Shown piece by piece: positions 43,889 to 52,482 of a stretch of 64,000 bases of DNA (the stretch's first letter is position 1; each line of letters starts with the position of its first letter). The translations under genes were made by a program, and so were the position numbers. This stretch comes from Desulfobacterales bacterium (GTDB lineage Bacteria; Desulfobacterota; Desulfobacteria; Desulfobacterales; Desulfosarcinaceae): assembly GCA_016218685.1 (NCBI GenBank), contig JACRDD010000002.1, positions 1 to 64,000 of the forward strand, read 5' to 3'. The notes beneath the pieces were generated by a model. It did no database searches. It worked only from the letters and a program-made list of their open reading frames with translations, and was not told the origin of the DNA.

Positions 43889-43923
43889 AAAAAAAGGCGG
43901 CTTTACCCTGGGGTAACGCCGCC
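43889..43923 (-). terminator. Intrinsic terminator of the HU gene
   Basis: Read on the minus strand: GGCGGCGTTACC, loop, GGTAAAGCCGCC, then seven T. The stem is 12 bp with one mismatch. It ends 22 bases after the HU stop codon and is a textbook intrinsic terminator. Confidence 0.92.
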
Positions 43924-43945
43924 CTTCGAAATACTCTTCTAAACG

Positions 43946-44218
43946 TTAGATGGAGTCTTTGAGCTTTTTGCCGGCCTTGAATTTGACAACGTTGGAAGCT
44001 TTGATTTTGATTGCTTCGCCGGTCTGCGGATTTCTGCCTTTGCGGGCTTTGCGGCGGCCTTTCAAGAACGTGCCGAAGCCCACCAAGGTGACTTTGCCTT
44101 CTTTCTTCTTGAGGGCTTTGGTGACGCCGTCAATGAAAGACTCCAGAGCCGTCTGTGCCGCGGCTTTGGTAATCCCGGCCTCGGTGGCCATTTTCTCGAC
44201 AATCTCCGCTTTAGTCAT
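43946..44218 (-). CDS. hup: HU family DNA-binding protein
   Basis: A 90-residue nucleoid protein. It has MTKAEIVEKMATEAGITKAA at the start, and the DNA-binding arm contains GFGTFLKGRRKARKGRNPQTGE, ending with FKAGKKLKD. HU bends DNA and forms dimers. GGAGGAG precedes the ATG. It has its own promoter and terminator, so it is a single-gene unit. Confidence 0.97.
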   Translation of the reverse strand: MTKAEIVEKMATEAGITKAAAQTALESFIDGVTKALKKKEGKVTLVGFGTFLKGRRKARKGRNPQTGEAIKIKASNVVKFKAGKKLKDSI

Positions 44219-44272
44219 CTGAACTCCTCCTTTGAAAGTTTGTAAAGACCCGCCAGTGGTGCTTCTTTAAGG

Positions 44273-44301
44273 CATTTACAGTCTGGTCTATCCTTTGTCA
44301 A
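44273..44301 (-). promoter_or_regulatory. Sigma-70 promoter of the HU gene
   Basis: On the minus strand: perfect -35 TTGACA (44301-44296), a 17-base spacer, and -10 TAAATG (44278-44273) about 55 bases upstream of the HU start. A good match for a strong constitutive promoter. Confidence 0.65.
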
Positions 44302-44444
44302 CAGGGAAATGTTGATATTACGTGGCTTTTTTCAGGTCCGGGCGTTCGGGCCGGCCCGGGATAGCCACTTGCGCCGGAAGATCGCCGCCAAACCGCCCCC
44401 TGGCAGAGACCGCGGATGTCCGAAGAAACGGATTCCCGGCAGGG

Positions 44445-45983
44445 TCAATTCACCAACGCCGCCGGGCGATCCAACCCGCGATATTGAATCGCTTCGGCCA
44501 CATGCAAGCCGGCAATCTCTTCTGCTTGCGCAAGATCGGCAATGGTGCGGGATATTTTCAGAAGGCGGTTCAGGGCACGGGCGGAAAGCCCCAGCCGGTC
44601 GATGGCCGCCTCCAATAAGCGGCTGGTGGCGGCATCGATGGCGCAATGCTTCTTGATGTGACGGTTGCCCATATGGGCGTTGCAGAACATTTTCGTGCGC
44701 CGGAAGCGTTGCACCTGGATTTTACGGGCCGCCACCACGCGATCGCGGATGGTTTGCGAGGACTCCGCCGGACGCTCGCCCACCAAATCGGTATAAGATA
44801 CGGCCGGGGCCTCGATATGAATGTCGATGCGATCCAGCAACGGACCGGAGATCTTGGCGCGGTAACTTTCGATCTGCTTGGCGGAGCATCGGCAGGCGTG
44901 ACGCGGATCGCCGTAATAGCCGCAGGGGCAGGGATTCATGGCCGCCACCAGCATCACCCGGGCCGGATAGGTGATGCTCGAACTGGCCCGGGAGATCGTC
45001 ACCTGGCCGTCCTCCAGGGGTTGGCGCAATACTTCGAGCACATGCTTCTTGTACTCCGGCAGCTCGTCGAGGAACAGGACCCCGTTGTGGGCCAGGCTGA
45101 CCTCTCCCGGCCGCGGAAGCGCGCCGCCGCCGATCAAGCCGGCATCGGAGATGGTGTGGTGGGGCGAGCGGAAGGTGCGCTCGGTGATCAAGGCTTGCTC
45201 CCGGGCCAGCATGCCTGCCACACTGTATACCTTGGTGGTCTCGATGGCCTCCTCGAACGTCAGCGGCGGCAGGATGGACGGCAAGCGCCGGGCCAGCATG
45301 GTTTTACCGGCACCGGGCGGCCCGATCATCAGAAGATTGTGGCCGCCGGCCGCGGCGATCTCCAACGCGCGTTTGACATGCTCCTGGCCTTTGACTTCGG
45401 CGAAATCTTCATGGCCGCATTGAAGGGGAGTAAAAAGCCGATCGATATCGACTTGTTCAGCCGGCAGCGGTTCGCGACCGCGCAGAAATTCCACGGCCTG
45501 GGAAAGGTTTTGGGCGCCGTGCACACAGATCCCATCCACCACCGCCGCCTCCTTGCGGTTGGCATGCGGCACCACAATGCCTTGAAAACCGGCTTGCTTG
45601 GCGGCCAGGGCCATGGGCAGCGATCCGGCGACGGCCTTGATGCGTCCATCCAGGCTCAGCTCCCCCAGGAAGAGAAACCGTTCGAGCACCGCGTGGGGCA
45701 GGATGGCCCCGGCAGCCAGGATTCCCAAGGCCATGGGCAAATCGAAACCCGTGCCTTCCTTTTTAATATGCGCCGGTGCCAGGTTCACGGTGATCCGATC
45801 GTCGGGGAAAGCATATCCCGAATTCTTGATGGCCGCCTTGACCCGCTCTTTGCTCTCCTTGACTGCCGTCTCGGGCAATCCCACGGTGACAAAGGCGGGC
45901 AGGCCCTGGGCGATATCCACCTCCACTTCCACCAGATAGGCATCCACGCCAATGACTGCACTGCTCAATACCTTGGCCAGCAC
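44445..45983 (-). CDS. comM: YifB/ComM family Mg-chelatase-like AAA ATPase
   Basis: A 512-residue AAA+ ATPase. An N-terminal Lon-protease-like domain (about 1-170, with the block [24 protein letters not shown]-like) precedes the chelatase-type ATPase with Walker [16 protein letters not shown] and Walker [10 protein letters not shown], then a C-terminal zinc-finger-like [19 protein letters not shown]. ComM is a branch-migration helicase for natural transformation; other homologues have no known role. GTG start 8 bases after AAAGGAGG. Confidence 0.94.
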   Translation of the reverse strand: MLAKVLSSAVIGVDAYLVEVEVDIAQGLPAFVTVGLPETAVKESKERVKAAIKNSGYAFPDDRITVNLAPAHIKKEGTGFDLPMALGILAAGAILPHAVLERFLFLGELSLDGRIKAVAGSLPMALAAKQAGFQGIVVPHANRKEAAVVDGICVHGAQNLSQAVEFLRGREPLPAEQVDIDRLFTPLQCGHEDFAEVKGQEHVKRALEIAAAGGHNLLMIGPPGAGKTMLARRLPSILPPLTFEEAIETTKVYSVAGMLAREQALITERTFRSPHHTISDAGLIGGGALPRPGEVSLAHNGVLFLDELPEYKKHVLEVLRQPLEDGQVTISRASSSITYPARVMLVAAMNPCPCGYYGDPRHACRCSAKQIESYRAKISGPLLDRIDIHIEAPAVSYTDLVGERPAESSQTIRDRVVAARKIQVQRFRRTKMFCNAHMGNRHIKKHCAIDAATSRLLEAAIDRLGLSARALNRLLKISRTIADLAQAEEIAGLHVAEAIQYRGLDRPAALVN

Positions 45984-46072
45984 CTTGGGCCTCCTTTACT
46001 TTGGGTCCATCATAAAGAAATGGAGCTATCCACGATCGGCAGACGACGAAAAAGGCCCCCCTGGCCAACACA

Positions 46073-46084
46073 AACAAATTTGTT
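46073..46084. promoter_or_regulatory. 12-bp perfect palindrome, operator candidate
   Basis: AACAAATTTGTT is a perfect palindrome overlapping the first bases of the -35 element of the promoter that points towards lpxC. This is the place for a repressor or activator site; the binding protein is unknown. Confidence 0.4.
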
Positions 46085-46112
46085 GTCAAAAGGACGCATC
46101 ATGGGATATTAA
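46083..46112 (+). promoter_or_regulatory. Candidate promoter for the lpxC leader
   Basis: TTGTCA at 46083-46088, 18-base spacer, TATTAA at 46107-46112. Five and four of six bases match consensus. A transcript from here would have a leader of about 390 bases before lpxC. Confidence 0.4.
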
Positions 46113-46510
46113 CTGTGTCGATTTTAACACATCCCCATGGGAGGATGTGGGGGGCGGCATGCATTGTACCCCGGCACCAATGGTCGTATTTTCTTTCATG
46201 TTAGGCTGTTACGCGGCAGACGACATCTGCGGCACGTCCTTTGCGTATAGAAATCGCCCGGGAGGCCGGCATCCAAGATCGCAAGTGGCGGCTGCACAAA
46301 CCTTCGCTGGGGTTGTGAGCGCGCCAAGCAGCACCGGAAGCCGAATCGGAATAAGGCGTGTGAGGAAGACAGCAGGTGCTGGGAAAGCGTCGGAGAAGCT
46401 CCCGGTCCGACGCGTGAAGGCCCACCCGAGAAGGGCGTCCGCGAAGAGAACGCAGCCGCCGCGAATTTAAATAACAGGCTTGGAATGAGGCCGCAAGGAA
46501 ATATGCCGCT

Positions 46511-47428
46511 ATGAATCAGAATCATTTGCAGCGAACCATCGATAAAGAAGCGCGCTGTTCGGGTGTCGGTGTGCATTCGGGCAAACAGGTCAACCTGACG
46601 GTCAAACCGGCGCCCATTAACCACGGCATCAAATTCATGCGCGTCGATCTGCCCAACCATCCTTACGTTTCAGCGCGCTTCAATAAGGTTGTGGACACCA
46701 GCCTGGCCACGGTCATCGGCGAAGACGGCTTCATTATCTCCACCATCGAACACCTGATGTCCGCCCTCGCCGGCCTGGGCATCGACAATGCCATGGTGGA
46801 GGTGGATAACTACGAACTGCCCATCATGGACGGCAGCGCCCTACCCTACGTAACCATGCTCAAATCGGCGGGGATGCAGACCCAATCCGCTCCACGCCAT
46901 TTTTTCGTGGTCCAGGAACCGGTGGAGCTGGAAGAAAAGGGCAAATTCGTCGGAGTTTATCCGGCCCCCAATTTCCGCATCACCTGCACCATCGAATATA
47001 GCCATTGCCCGCTGATCCGAACTCAAACCCAGGACCAGATCATTACCCCCGGGGTTTTCGAGAAGCAGATCGCGCCGGCACGCACCTTCGGGTTTCTGCA
47101 TGAAGTGGAAACCATGAAGAAGTTCGGCCTGGGGCAAGGTGGATCGCTGGACAATGCGGTGGTCGTCGACCAGGACAAGGTGCTCAACCCCGACGGCCTG
47201 CGCTTTAAAGACGAATTTGTCCGTCACAAGATGCTGGACTGCATTGGCGATTTCTCATTGATTGGCCTGCCGATCATGGGCCATGTGGTGGCCCGCTGTT
47301 CCGGCCACGCCTTCAATCACGCCTTCCTCGAACGTTTTTTCCTCCGAAAAGGCGCCTGGCAAACCCGCACCCTCGAGCAGGGCGACCCATGGCCGGCAAC
47401 GGCCTTGAAACAGCTTGCTAACCGATAA
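46511..47428 (+). CDS. lpxC: UDP-3-O-acyl-N-acetylglucosamine deacetylase
   Basis: A 305-residue zinc enzyme that commits UDP-acyl-GlcNAc to lipid A synthesis. It has STIEHLMSAL with zinc ligand His81, KMLDCIGDFSLIG with the second ligand pair, and SGHAFNHAFL with the catalytic His. It proves a lipopolysaccharide-type outer membrane. AAGGAA lies about ten bases before the ATG. It heads a run with DUF4390, NtrY and NtrX genes. Confidence 0.98.
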   Translation: MNQNHLQRTIDKEARCSGVGVHSGKQVNLTVKPAPINHGIKFMRVDLPNHPYVSARFNKVVDTSLATVIGEDGFIISTIEHLMSALAGLGIDNAMVEVDNYELPIMDGSALPYVTMLKSAGMQTQSAPRHFFVVQEPVELEEKGKFVGVYPAPNFRITCTIEYSHCPLIRTQTQDQIITPGVFEKQIAPARTFGFLHEVETMKKFGLGQGGSLDNAVVVDQDKVLNPDGLRFKDEFVRHKMLDCIGDFSLIGLPIMGHVVARCSGHAFNHAFLERFFLRKGAWQTRTLEQGDPWPATALKQLANR

Positions 47429-47503
47429 CCGCTCCTCTATGATGTCCAAGGCATGTGCCTGTTGCCGATGGATGATTGACAGCCCGCACCCCCTGATATC
47501 ACG

Positions 47504-48076
47504 ATGAAATGCAACGCCCTAAGATTCCTGATCCTGATTTTGGCTGCCTGTGTTTTGCTGCCGGCAGCCTCGGCTACGGGCGCCCAGGATGCGATGCTGG
47601 CCAACATCATCGTAACCAATACCCGCGACGATCTGCTCCTCTACCTGACGGTCAAGAATGCCTTTTCACCCGAAATCGAAGACACGATCAACCGCGGAGT
47701 GCCCGCCACTTTCTCCTTTTACCTGAATCTCTACCGCGTCCGTCCATTCTGGCCGGACAAAGCCATCACCACCGCCAAAGTCACCCATACGCTCAAATTC
47801 GATATCCTGCGCAAAGAGTACACGGTGACCCGCTCGTGGGACGGCAACACGCCCCTGACATTCAAAACCTTGGAAGAGGCCGAAAAGCGCATGACGGAAA
47901 TAGACAGTCTCTCCATCGTGGCGCTGCAGCGGCTGGAACCGGGCAAACGGTACCAGATCCGCGCCAAAGCCAAGCTGGACAAACTGACCCTGCCCTTTTA
48001 TTTGCACTATGTCCTTTTCTTCGTTTCCCTTTGGGATTTCGAGACCGATTGGTACACCATCGATTTTATCTATTAA
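47504..48076 (+). CDS. DUF4390 family exported protein
   Basis: A 190-residue protein with a signal peptide (about residues 1-27, ending ATG-A) and a beta-rich domain seen in DUF4390 proteins: LYLTVKNAFSPEIEDTINRGVPATFSF-type segment, then LRKEYTVTRSWDGN, and a conserved end FFVSLWDFETDWYTIDFIY. Role unknown; the gene usually precedes an NtrY-like kinase, suggesting that it helps sensing in the periplasm. That is inference from neighbourhood. Confidence 0.82.
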   Translation: MKCNALRFLILILAACVLLPAASATGAQDAMLANIIVTNTRDDLLLYLTVKNAFSPEIEDTINRGVPATFSFYLNLYRVRPFWPDKAITTAKVTHTLKFDILRKEYTVTRSWDGNTPLTFKTLEEAEKRMTEIDSLSIVALQRLEPGKRYQIRAKAKLDKLTLPFYLHYVLFFVSLWDFETDWYTIDFIY

Positions 48077-48121
48077 ATAATAAGCGCCGACGGTCCGCCC
48101 ATCCGCGCAGCCTTCAATGCC

Positions 48122-50353
48122 ATGAGCCCTCGCGACAAAAATACCAAAAGCATGCTGACGGTCGAAGAGAAACGTCGGCGCAAGCGCGAGCTGATTCTGA
48201 TCGGCCTGATCATACCGGTGGTGGCCCTGCTGGCCCTGGGGCTCAACCGCCACCTTTACTTCCGGGCCGATTTTCCCGTTTCCAACCAGATCTTGATGTT
48301 CATCCTGATCAACATCAATTTGCTGTTGCTGTTGCTGTTGATATTCCTGGTGTTCCGCAATTTGGTCAAATTGCTCTACGACCGCAAGCGCAAGGTGTTG
48401 GGCGCCAAACTGCGCACCCGCCTGGTCATGGCTTTCGTGCTGTTGACGCTGCTGCCCACCACGGTGCTCTTTCTGTTCTCCATCAGCTTCATCACCAGCA
48501 GCATCGAGTTCTGGTTCAACGTGCCGGTGGAGCAGGCCTTGGAAAACTCCTTGCGGGTCGGGCACTCCATGTACCAGCGCGCCGAAAACGAGAGCCGCTA
48601 TCTTTTGGAGCGCATCGCCTACCAGGTGGAAAAACGGGCCATGATCGATGGGGGCAAGACAACTTCGCTGGCCAACTACATCCAGGTGGTCCAGCGGGAG
48701 TTCAACATCGATGCCATCGAGTTCTACGACACCGGCGGCGATCGGAAAACCTACGCCCTGAGGCCCCAACTGGAAGACAAACCCTTCGAGCGCATCACGG
48801 CCGGTGATCTGCTCAAGCCGCCCAACGACACCGGGGTGCACACCGTCTCCACGACGGTCAACGACGGTGAACTGTTTCGGACGATCGGGGCGGTACCGTT
48901 CGGCGCCGCGGCCCGCGAGGCCAAAGGCTTTATCGTTATCGCCACCTATATTCCGGCGGAGCTTTCCGAAAGCATGAGCTCCATCGTACGCGGTTTCGAG
49001 GAGTACCAGCAGATCAGCCTGCTCAAGCGGCCCATTCAAACTTTTTACTACATCACCTTGTCGGTGGTAGCCCTGCTGGTGGTGTTCTGCGCGGTGTGGC
49101 TTGGCTTTTACCTGGCGCGCACCATCACCATTCCCATCATGCGCCTGGCCGATGGCACGCGCCGCGTGGCCGAAGGCGATCTGAGCTTTGCCTTGGATGT
49201 ACAAGCCGACGACGAGATCGGCAGCCTGGTGGATGCTTTCAACAAAATGACCCGCGACCTGCGCATCGGCCGCGAACAGTTGGAACTCTCGGCCCAGATG
49301 TTGCGCGGCCAGAATATCGAGATCGAAGCCCGGCGGCGCTACATGGAGATCGTGCTGCAAAACGTGTCGGCCGGCGTCATCACCCTGGACGCCAAGGGCA
49401 TCGTCACCACCTTCAACACCTCGGCTGAAAAGATGCTCAACCTGAAAGCCGCCGATATTCTCCAGAAGAGCTACAAGGTGTTGCTCTCCGGTCCGCGCCT
49501 CAATCTGGCCGAAGAGATCATGACCTCCTTGAGCGGCACCAAGCAATCCACCATGGAGATCCCGTTGCGCACTTCCATCGACGGCCGTCAGCGCAGTTTT
49601 CTGATCTACATCAACGTGCTCAAGGATGAATCCGGCCAGCACATGGGCCTGGTGGCGCTCGTGGACGATCTCACCGAGCTGGAAAAGGCCCAGCGCATGG
49701 CCGCCTGGCGCGAAGTGGCCCGGCGCATCGCCCATGAAGTCAAAAACCCGCTCACGCCCATCAGCCTCTCGGCCCAGCGGCTCAAACGCAAGTATGCCAA
49801 GCAGATCAACGAACCGGTCTTCGACGAATGCACCCAGACGATCATCACCCATTGCGAACTGATCCGCAACCTGGTCAACGAATTCTCCACCTTCGCGCGC
49901 TTCCCCACGGCCGATCCCAAGCCGTGCCTCCTGGCGCCGATCATCGAGGAGACCGTGGCGCTCTACAAAGAGGGCCATCCCAATGTCCAGTTCCAGATGC
50001 GCATGCAAGATGCATTGCCCCCGATGAACCTGGACCGCCAGCAGATCAAGCAGTCGATGATCAATCTGGTGGACAATGCCCTGTCGGCCATCCGCCGCCA
50101 CGGCACGATTACCATCGCGGTCTCCCATGACCCGATCCTCAAACTGGTGCGCATCGAGGTGGCCGACGACGGCGTCGGCATCTCCAACGAAGACAAGATC
50201 CGCCTGTTCGAACCCAATTTCTCCACCAAGAAGACCGGCATGGGGCTCGGCTTGACCATCGTCAACAGCATCATCAGCGACCATGGCGGCATGATCAGCG
50301 TCCAGGACAATCATCCCCAGGGCGCCAAGTTTGTCATCGAACTGCCGGCTTGA
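48122..50353 (+). CDS. ntrY: NtrY-like membrane histidine kinase
   Basis: A 743-residue kinase with NtrY topology: three N-terminal TM helices (about 24-42, 60-80, 97-120), a periplasmic loop to about 300, a fourth TM (TFYYITLSVVALLVVFCAVWL-like), HAMP, a PAS domain (about 400-500), HisKA with EVARRIAHEVKNPLTPISLS, and an HATPase domain (MINLVDNALSA, VADDGVGIS, GMGLGLTIV). It would phosphorylate the NtrX regulator that follows at once. In alphaproteobacteria NtrYX controls nitrogen and redox genes; in this phylum the signal is not known. Confidence 0.92.
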   Translation: MSPRDKNTKSMLTVEEKRRRKRELILIGLIIPVVALLALGLNRHLYFRADFPVSNQILMFILININLLLLLLLIFLVFRNLVKLLYDRKRKVLGAKLRTRLVMAFVLLTLLPTTVLFLFSISFITSSIEFWFNVPVEQALENSLRVGHSMYQRAENESRYLLERIAYQVEKRAMIDGGKTTSLANYIQVVQREFNIDAIEFYDTGGDRKTYALRPQLEDKPFERITAGDLLKPPNDTGVHTVSTTVNDGELFRTIGAVPFGAAAREAKGFIVIATYIPAELSESMSSIVRGFEEYQQISLLKRPIQTFYYITLSVVALLVVFCAVWLGFYLARTITIPIMRLADGTRRVAEGDLSFALDVQADDEIGSLVDAFNKMTRDLRIGREQLELSAQMLRGQNIEIEARRRYMEIVLQNVSAGVITLDAKGIVTTFNTSAEKMLNLKAADILQKSYKVLLSGPRLNLAEEIMTSLSGTKQSTMEIPLRTSIDGRQRSFLIYINVLKDESGQHMGLVALVDDLTELEKAQRMAAWREVARRIAHEVKNPLTPISLSAQRLKRKYAKQINEPVFDECTQTIITHCELIRNLVNEFSTFARFPTADPKPCLLAPIIEETVALYKEGHPNVQFQMRMQDALPPMNLDRQQIKQSMINLVDNALSAIRRHGTITIAVSHDPILKLVRIEVADDGVGISNEDKIRLFEPNFSTKKTGMGLGLTIVNSIISDHGGMISVQDNHPQGAKFVIELPA

Positions 50354-50385
50354 AGCAAAAGGCGGGCGACGAAAGGATCGGTTGC

Positions 50386-51753
50386 ATGTTTCCAACCATT
50401 TTGATCGTGGACGACGAAGCCTCTATTTTAAAATCCCTGCAGGGCCTGCTCACCGACGAGGGGTTCGAGGTCAACACGGCCGCCAACGGCTATGAAGCAT
50501 TGCAACTCATCGAAGCCGAAGCGCCCGACCTGGTGTTGATGGACATCTGGATGCCGGGCATCGACGGCCTGGAGACGCTCAAGGAGATCAAGAAGACCAA
50601 CCCCCACATCCAGGTGATCATGATCACGGGCCACGGCACCATCGAAACCGCGGTGCAGGCCACCAAATTGGGGGCCTTCGATTTCATCGAAAAACCGCTC
50701 TCCATCGACCGGGTCATCGTGGCCATCAACAACGCCCTCAACTTTCGCCGCCTGGAAGAAGAGAACCGCTACCTGCGCAAGAAGACCATCGACAAGCACG
50801 CTATCACCGGCATCAGCCCGCTGATCCAGAACCTGCGCGAAACCATCGCCAAGGTGGGGCCCAGCGAGAGCTGGGTGCTGATCAAGGGCGAAAACGGCAC
50901 GGGCAAAGAATTGGTGGCACGCAACATTCACAACCTGAGCCAGCGGTCCTCCAAACCGCTCATCGACGTCAACTGCGCCGCCATCCCCGAGGAGCTGATC
51001 GAAAGCGAGCTGTTCGGACATGAGAAGGGCGCCTTCACCGGCGCCAACAGCAAGAAGATCGGCAAGTTCCAATTGGCCGATCAGGGTACGCTCTTCCTGG
51101 ACGAGATCGGCGACATGAGCCTGAAGACCCAGGCCAAGATTTTGCGTGTATTACAGGAAAAGCAGTTTCAGCGCGTGGGCGGCAGCCGCACCCTGCAGGT
51201 GGATGTGCGCGTCATCGCGGCCACCAACAAGAAGCTGGAAGAAGAGATCGCCAAAGGCCAGTTTCGGGAAGATCTTTACTACCGGCTCAACGTGGTGCCC
51301 ATCGAGGTGCCCAGTCTTAAGGACCGCTTGCAGGACATCCCCATGCTGATGGATGCTTTCCTGGAAGAGGCGGCCCACAAGAGCCGGGCACCCAAGAAGG
51401 ACGTGACGCCCGAAGCCGTGGGCCTGCTCCAGCAGTACGGTTGGCCCGGCAATGTGCGCGAGCTGAAGAACTTGGTCGAGCGTCTGGTGATCATGACCGC
51501 CGACAAGATCATCACCGCCGAACACCTGCCCAAACCGTACAATCCCCAGGTGGCGCCGGCCGAATCCCAACCCCTGGAAGACTTGTTCACCATCAAGGAG
51601 CTCAAGGAGGCCCGGCAGCTCTTCGAACATTATTTCATTCAGCGCAAGCTGCGCGAAAACGAAAACAACGTCACGCACACGGCCAAATCCATCGGCGTGG
51701 AGCGCAGCTACCTGCACCGGCGCATCAAAAAGCTGGATCAGGGCAAAGCGTAA
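50386..51753 (+). CDS. ntrX: NtrX-like sigma-54-dependent response regulator
   Basis: A 455-residue activator. The receiver has phosphoacceptor Asp53 in LMDIWMP, the AAA+ domain has Walker A GENGTGKE and GAFTGA in HEKGAFTGANS, Walker B LFLDEIGD, and the C terminus has a Fis-type helix-turn-helix with THTAKSIGVERSYLHRRI. The start at 50386 is chosen over a TTG at 50350 that overlaps the ntrY stop; AAAGGA precedes it. It would activate sigma-54 promoters for unknown targets. Confidence 0.94.
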   Translation: MFPTILIVDDEASILKSLQGLLTDEGFEVNTAANGYEALQLIEAEAPDLVLMDIWMPGIDGLETLKEIKKTNPHIQVIMITGHGTIETAVQATKLGAFDFIEKPLSIDRVIVAINNALNFRRLEEENRYLRKKTIDKHAITGISPLIQNLRETIAKVGPSESWVLIKGENGTGKELVARNIHNLSQRSSKPLIDVNCAAIPEELIESELFGHEKGAFTGANSKKIGKFQLADQGTLFLDEIGDMSLKTQAKILRVLQEKQFQRVGGSRTLQVDVRVIAATNKKLEEEIAKGQFREDLYYRLNVVPIEVPSLKDRLQDIPMLMDAFLEEAAHKSRAPKKDVTPEAVGLLQQYGWPGNVRELKNLVERLVIMTADKIITAEHLPKPYNPQVAPAESQPLEDLFTIKELKEARQLFEHYFIQRKLRENENNVTHTAKSIGVERSYLHRRIKKLDQGKA

Positions 51754-51769
51754 GGAGAGGATACGGGCC

Positions 51770-52324
51770 GTGCGCATCATCGCCGGAGCCTTCAGGGGCC
51801 GCAAGCTTTCGGCCATCCGCGGCATTGCCATCCGGCCCACGGCCGATCGCGTGCGCGAGGCGCTCTTCAACATCCTGGCCACGCGACCGGTGGAGGCCAC
51901 AGTGCTGGATCTGTTCGCCGGCACCGGCGCCCTGGGATTGGAGGCCCTGAGCCGCGGCGCCCTCCGGGCGGTCTTTGTGGATCAAGCCCCCACCGCCCTC
52001 CAGGCCATCCGCAAGAACATCCAGTTGTGCCGCATGGAAGCCCACACCCAAGTGCTCCAATGGAACATCCTCAACAACCTGAACTGCCTGCGGGACCAGG
52101 CCGGCCGCTTCGACCTGATCTTCATTGACCCGCCCTATAACCGCGGCCTGATCCCGCCCGCCCTGGCCCACCTCGTCGCCCTGGAACTGGCTGCCCCCGA
52201 AGCCCTGATCGTAGCCGAGCACGATCCGGCTGAAGCCATCGCCCCGCCCTCGCCCGGTTGGAAAAACACAGACCAGCGGCGCTACGGCCAGACCCAGCTA
52301 AGCTTTTTCTCCAAAACGTCCTAG
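51770..52324 (+). CDS. rsmD: 16S rRNA (guanine-966-N2) methyltransferase RsmD
   Basis: A 184-residue SAM-dependent methyltransferase. It begins MRIIAGAFRGRKL, a fingerprint of RsmD, and has LDLFAGTGALGLEALSRGA as motif I and FIDPPYNRG as the catalytic motif IV. It modifies G966 in the 30S subunit. GTG start after AAGGAGAG, 16 bases after ntrX. In many bacteria rsmD and coaD are adjacent; here two minus-strand genes lie between them. Confidence 0.94.
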   Translation: MRIIAGAFRGRKLSAIRGIAIRPTADRVREALFNILATRPVEATVLDLFAGTGALGLEALSRGALRAVFVDQAPTALQAIRKNIQLCRMEAHTQVLQWNILNNLNCLRDQAGRFDLIFIDPPYNRGLIPPALAHLVALELAAPEALIVAEHDPAEAIAPPSPGWKNTDQRRYGQTQLSFFSKTS

Positions 52325-52335
52325 CTCACAGATCG

Positions 52336-52480
52336 TTGGCCATCCAGAAATGGTAGCTTGGAGCCCAGATCAAGGCCGGCCCGTTTTTTAGACCGCAGGC
52401 GTAGCGGGCCTACGTCGAGGACCTAAAAAACGGGCCAACGCCGATATGGGCTGCGAGATGCCGTTTCTGGATGGCCATAG
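52336..52480. repeat. Palindromic structured element, copy B (about 145 bp)
   Basis: One long imperfect inverted repeat between two convergent genes. Outer arms TGGCCATCCAGAAA and TTTCTGGATGGCCA pair perfectly. The inner stem GGCCCGTTTTTTAG (52378-52391) is fully complementary to CTAAAAAACGGGCC (52423-52436), and the tip is CGTAG/CTACG with a 5-base loop. The unpaired motifs CAAGGC (52371), ACCGCAGG (52392), TCGAGGA (52415) and CAACGCC (52436) are the same as in copy A at 23711-23858 at almost identical spacing. Structure is conserved while stem sequence is not. Confidence 0.88.
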
Positions 52481-52482
52481 CA

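Larger units (their letters stand above)
45984..46510. other. 527-base non-coding region upstream of lpxC, hairpin-rich
   Basis: No convincing protein-coding frame. It carries a candidate promoter at 46083-46112 overlapped by a palindrome, then several stem-loops: CACATCC/GGATGTG (46128-46149), GCAGA/TCTGC (46216-46230), GCGTCGGA/TCCGACGC (46387-46413) and GCCC/GGGC (46420-46436). From 46200 to 46480 the region could be a structured 5' leader of lpxC or a separate small RNA. I could not match it to tmRNA, RNase P, SRP or a known riboswitch; a 6S-like RNA cannot be excluded. Confidence 0.5.

Noticed and set aside
45952-46470. A 172-codon plus-strand frame covering the region before lpxC
   Set aside because: Starts inside the ComM gene, composition is not protein-like, and the region carries several hairpins instead.
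47666-50395. A 909-codon minus-strand frame opposite ntrY
   Set aside because: Low-complexity composition and fully antisense to a clear histidine kinase.
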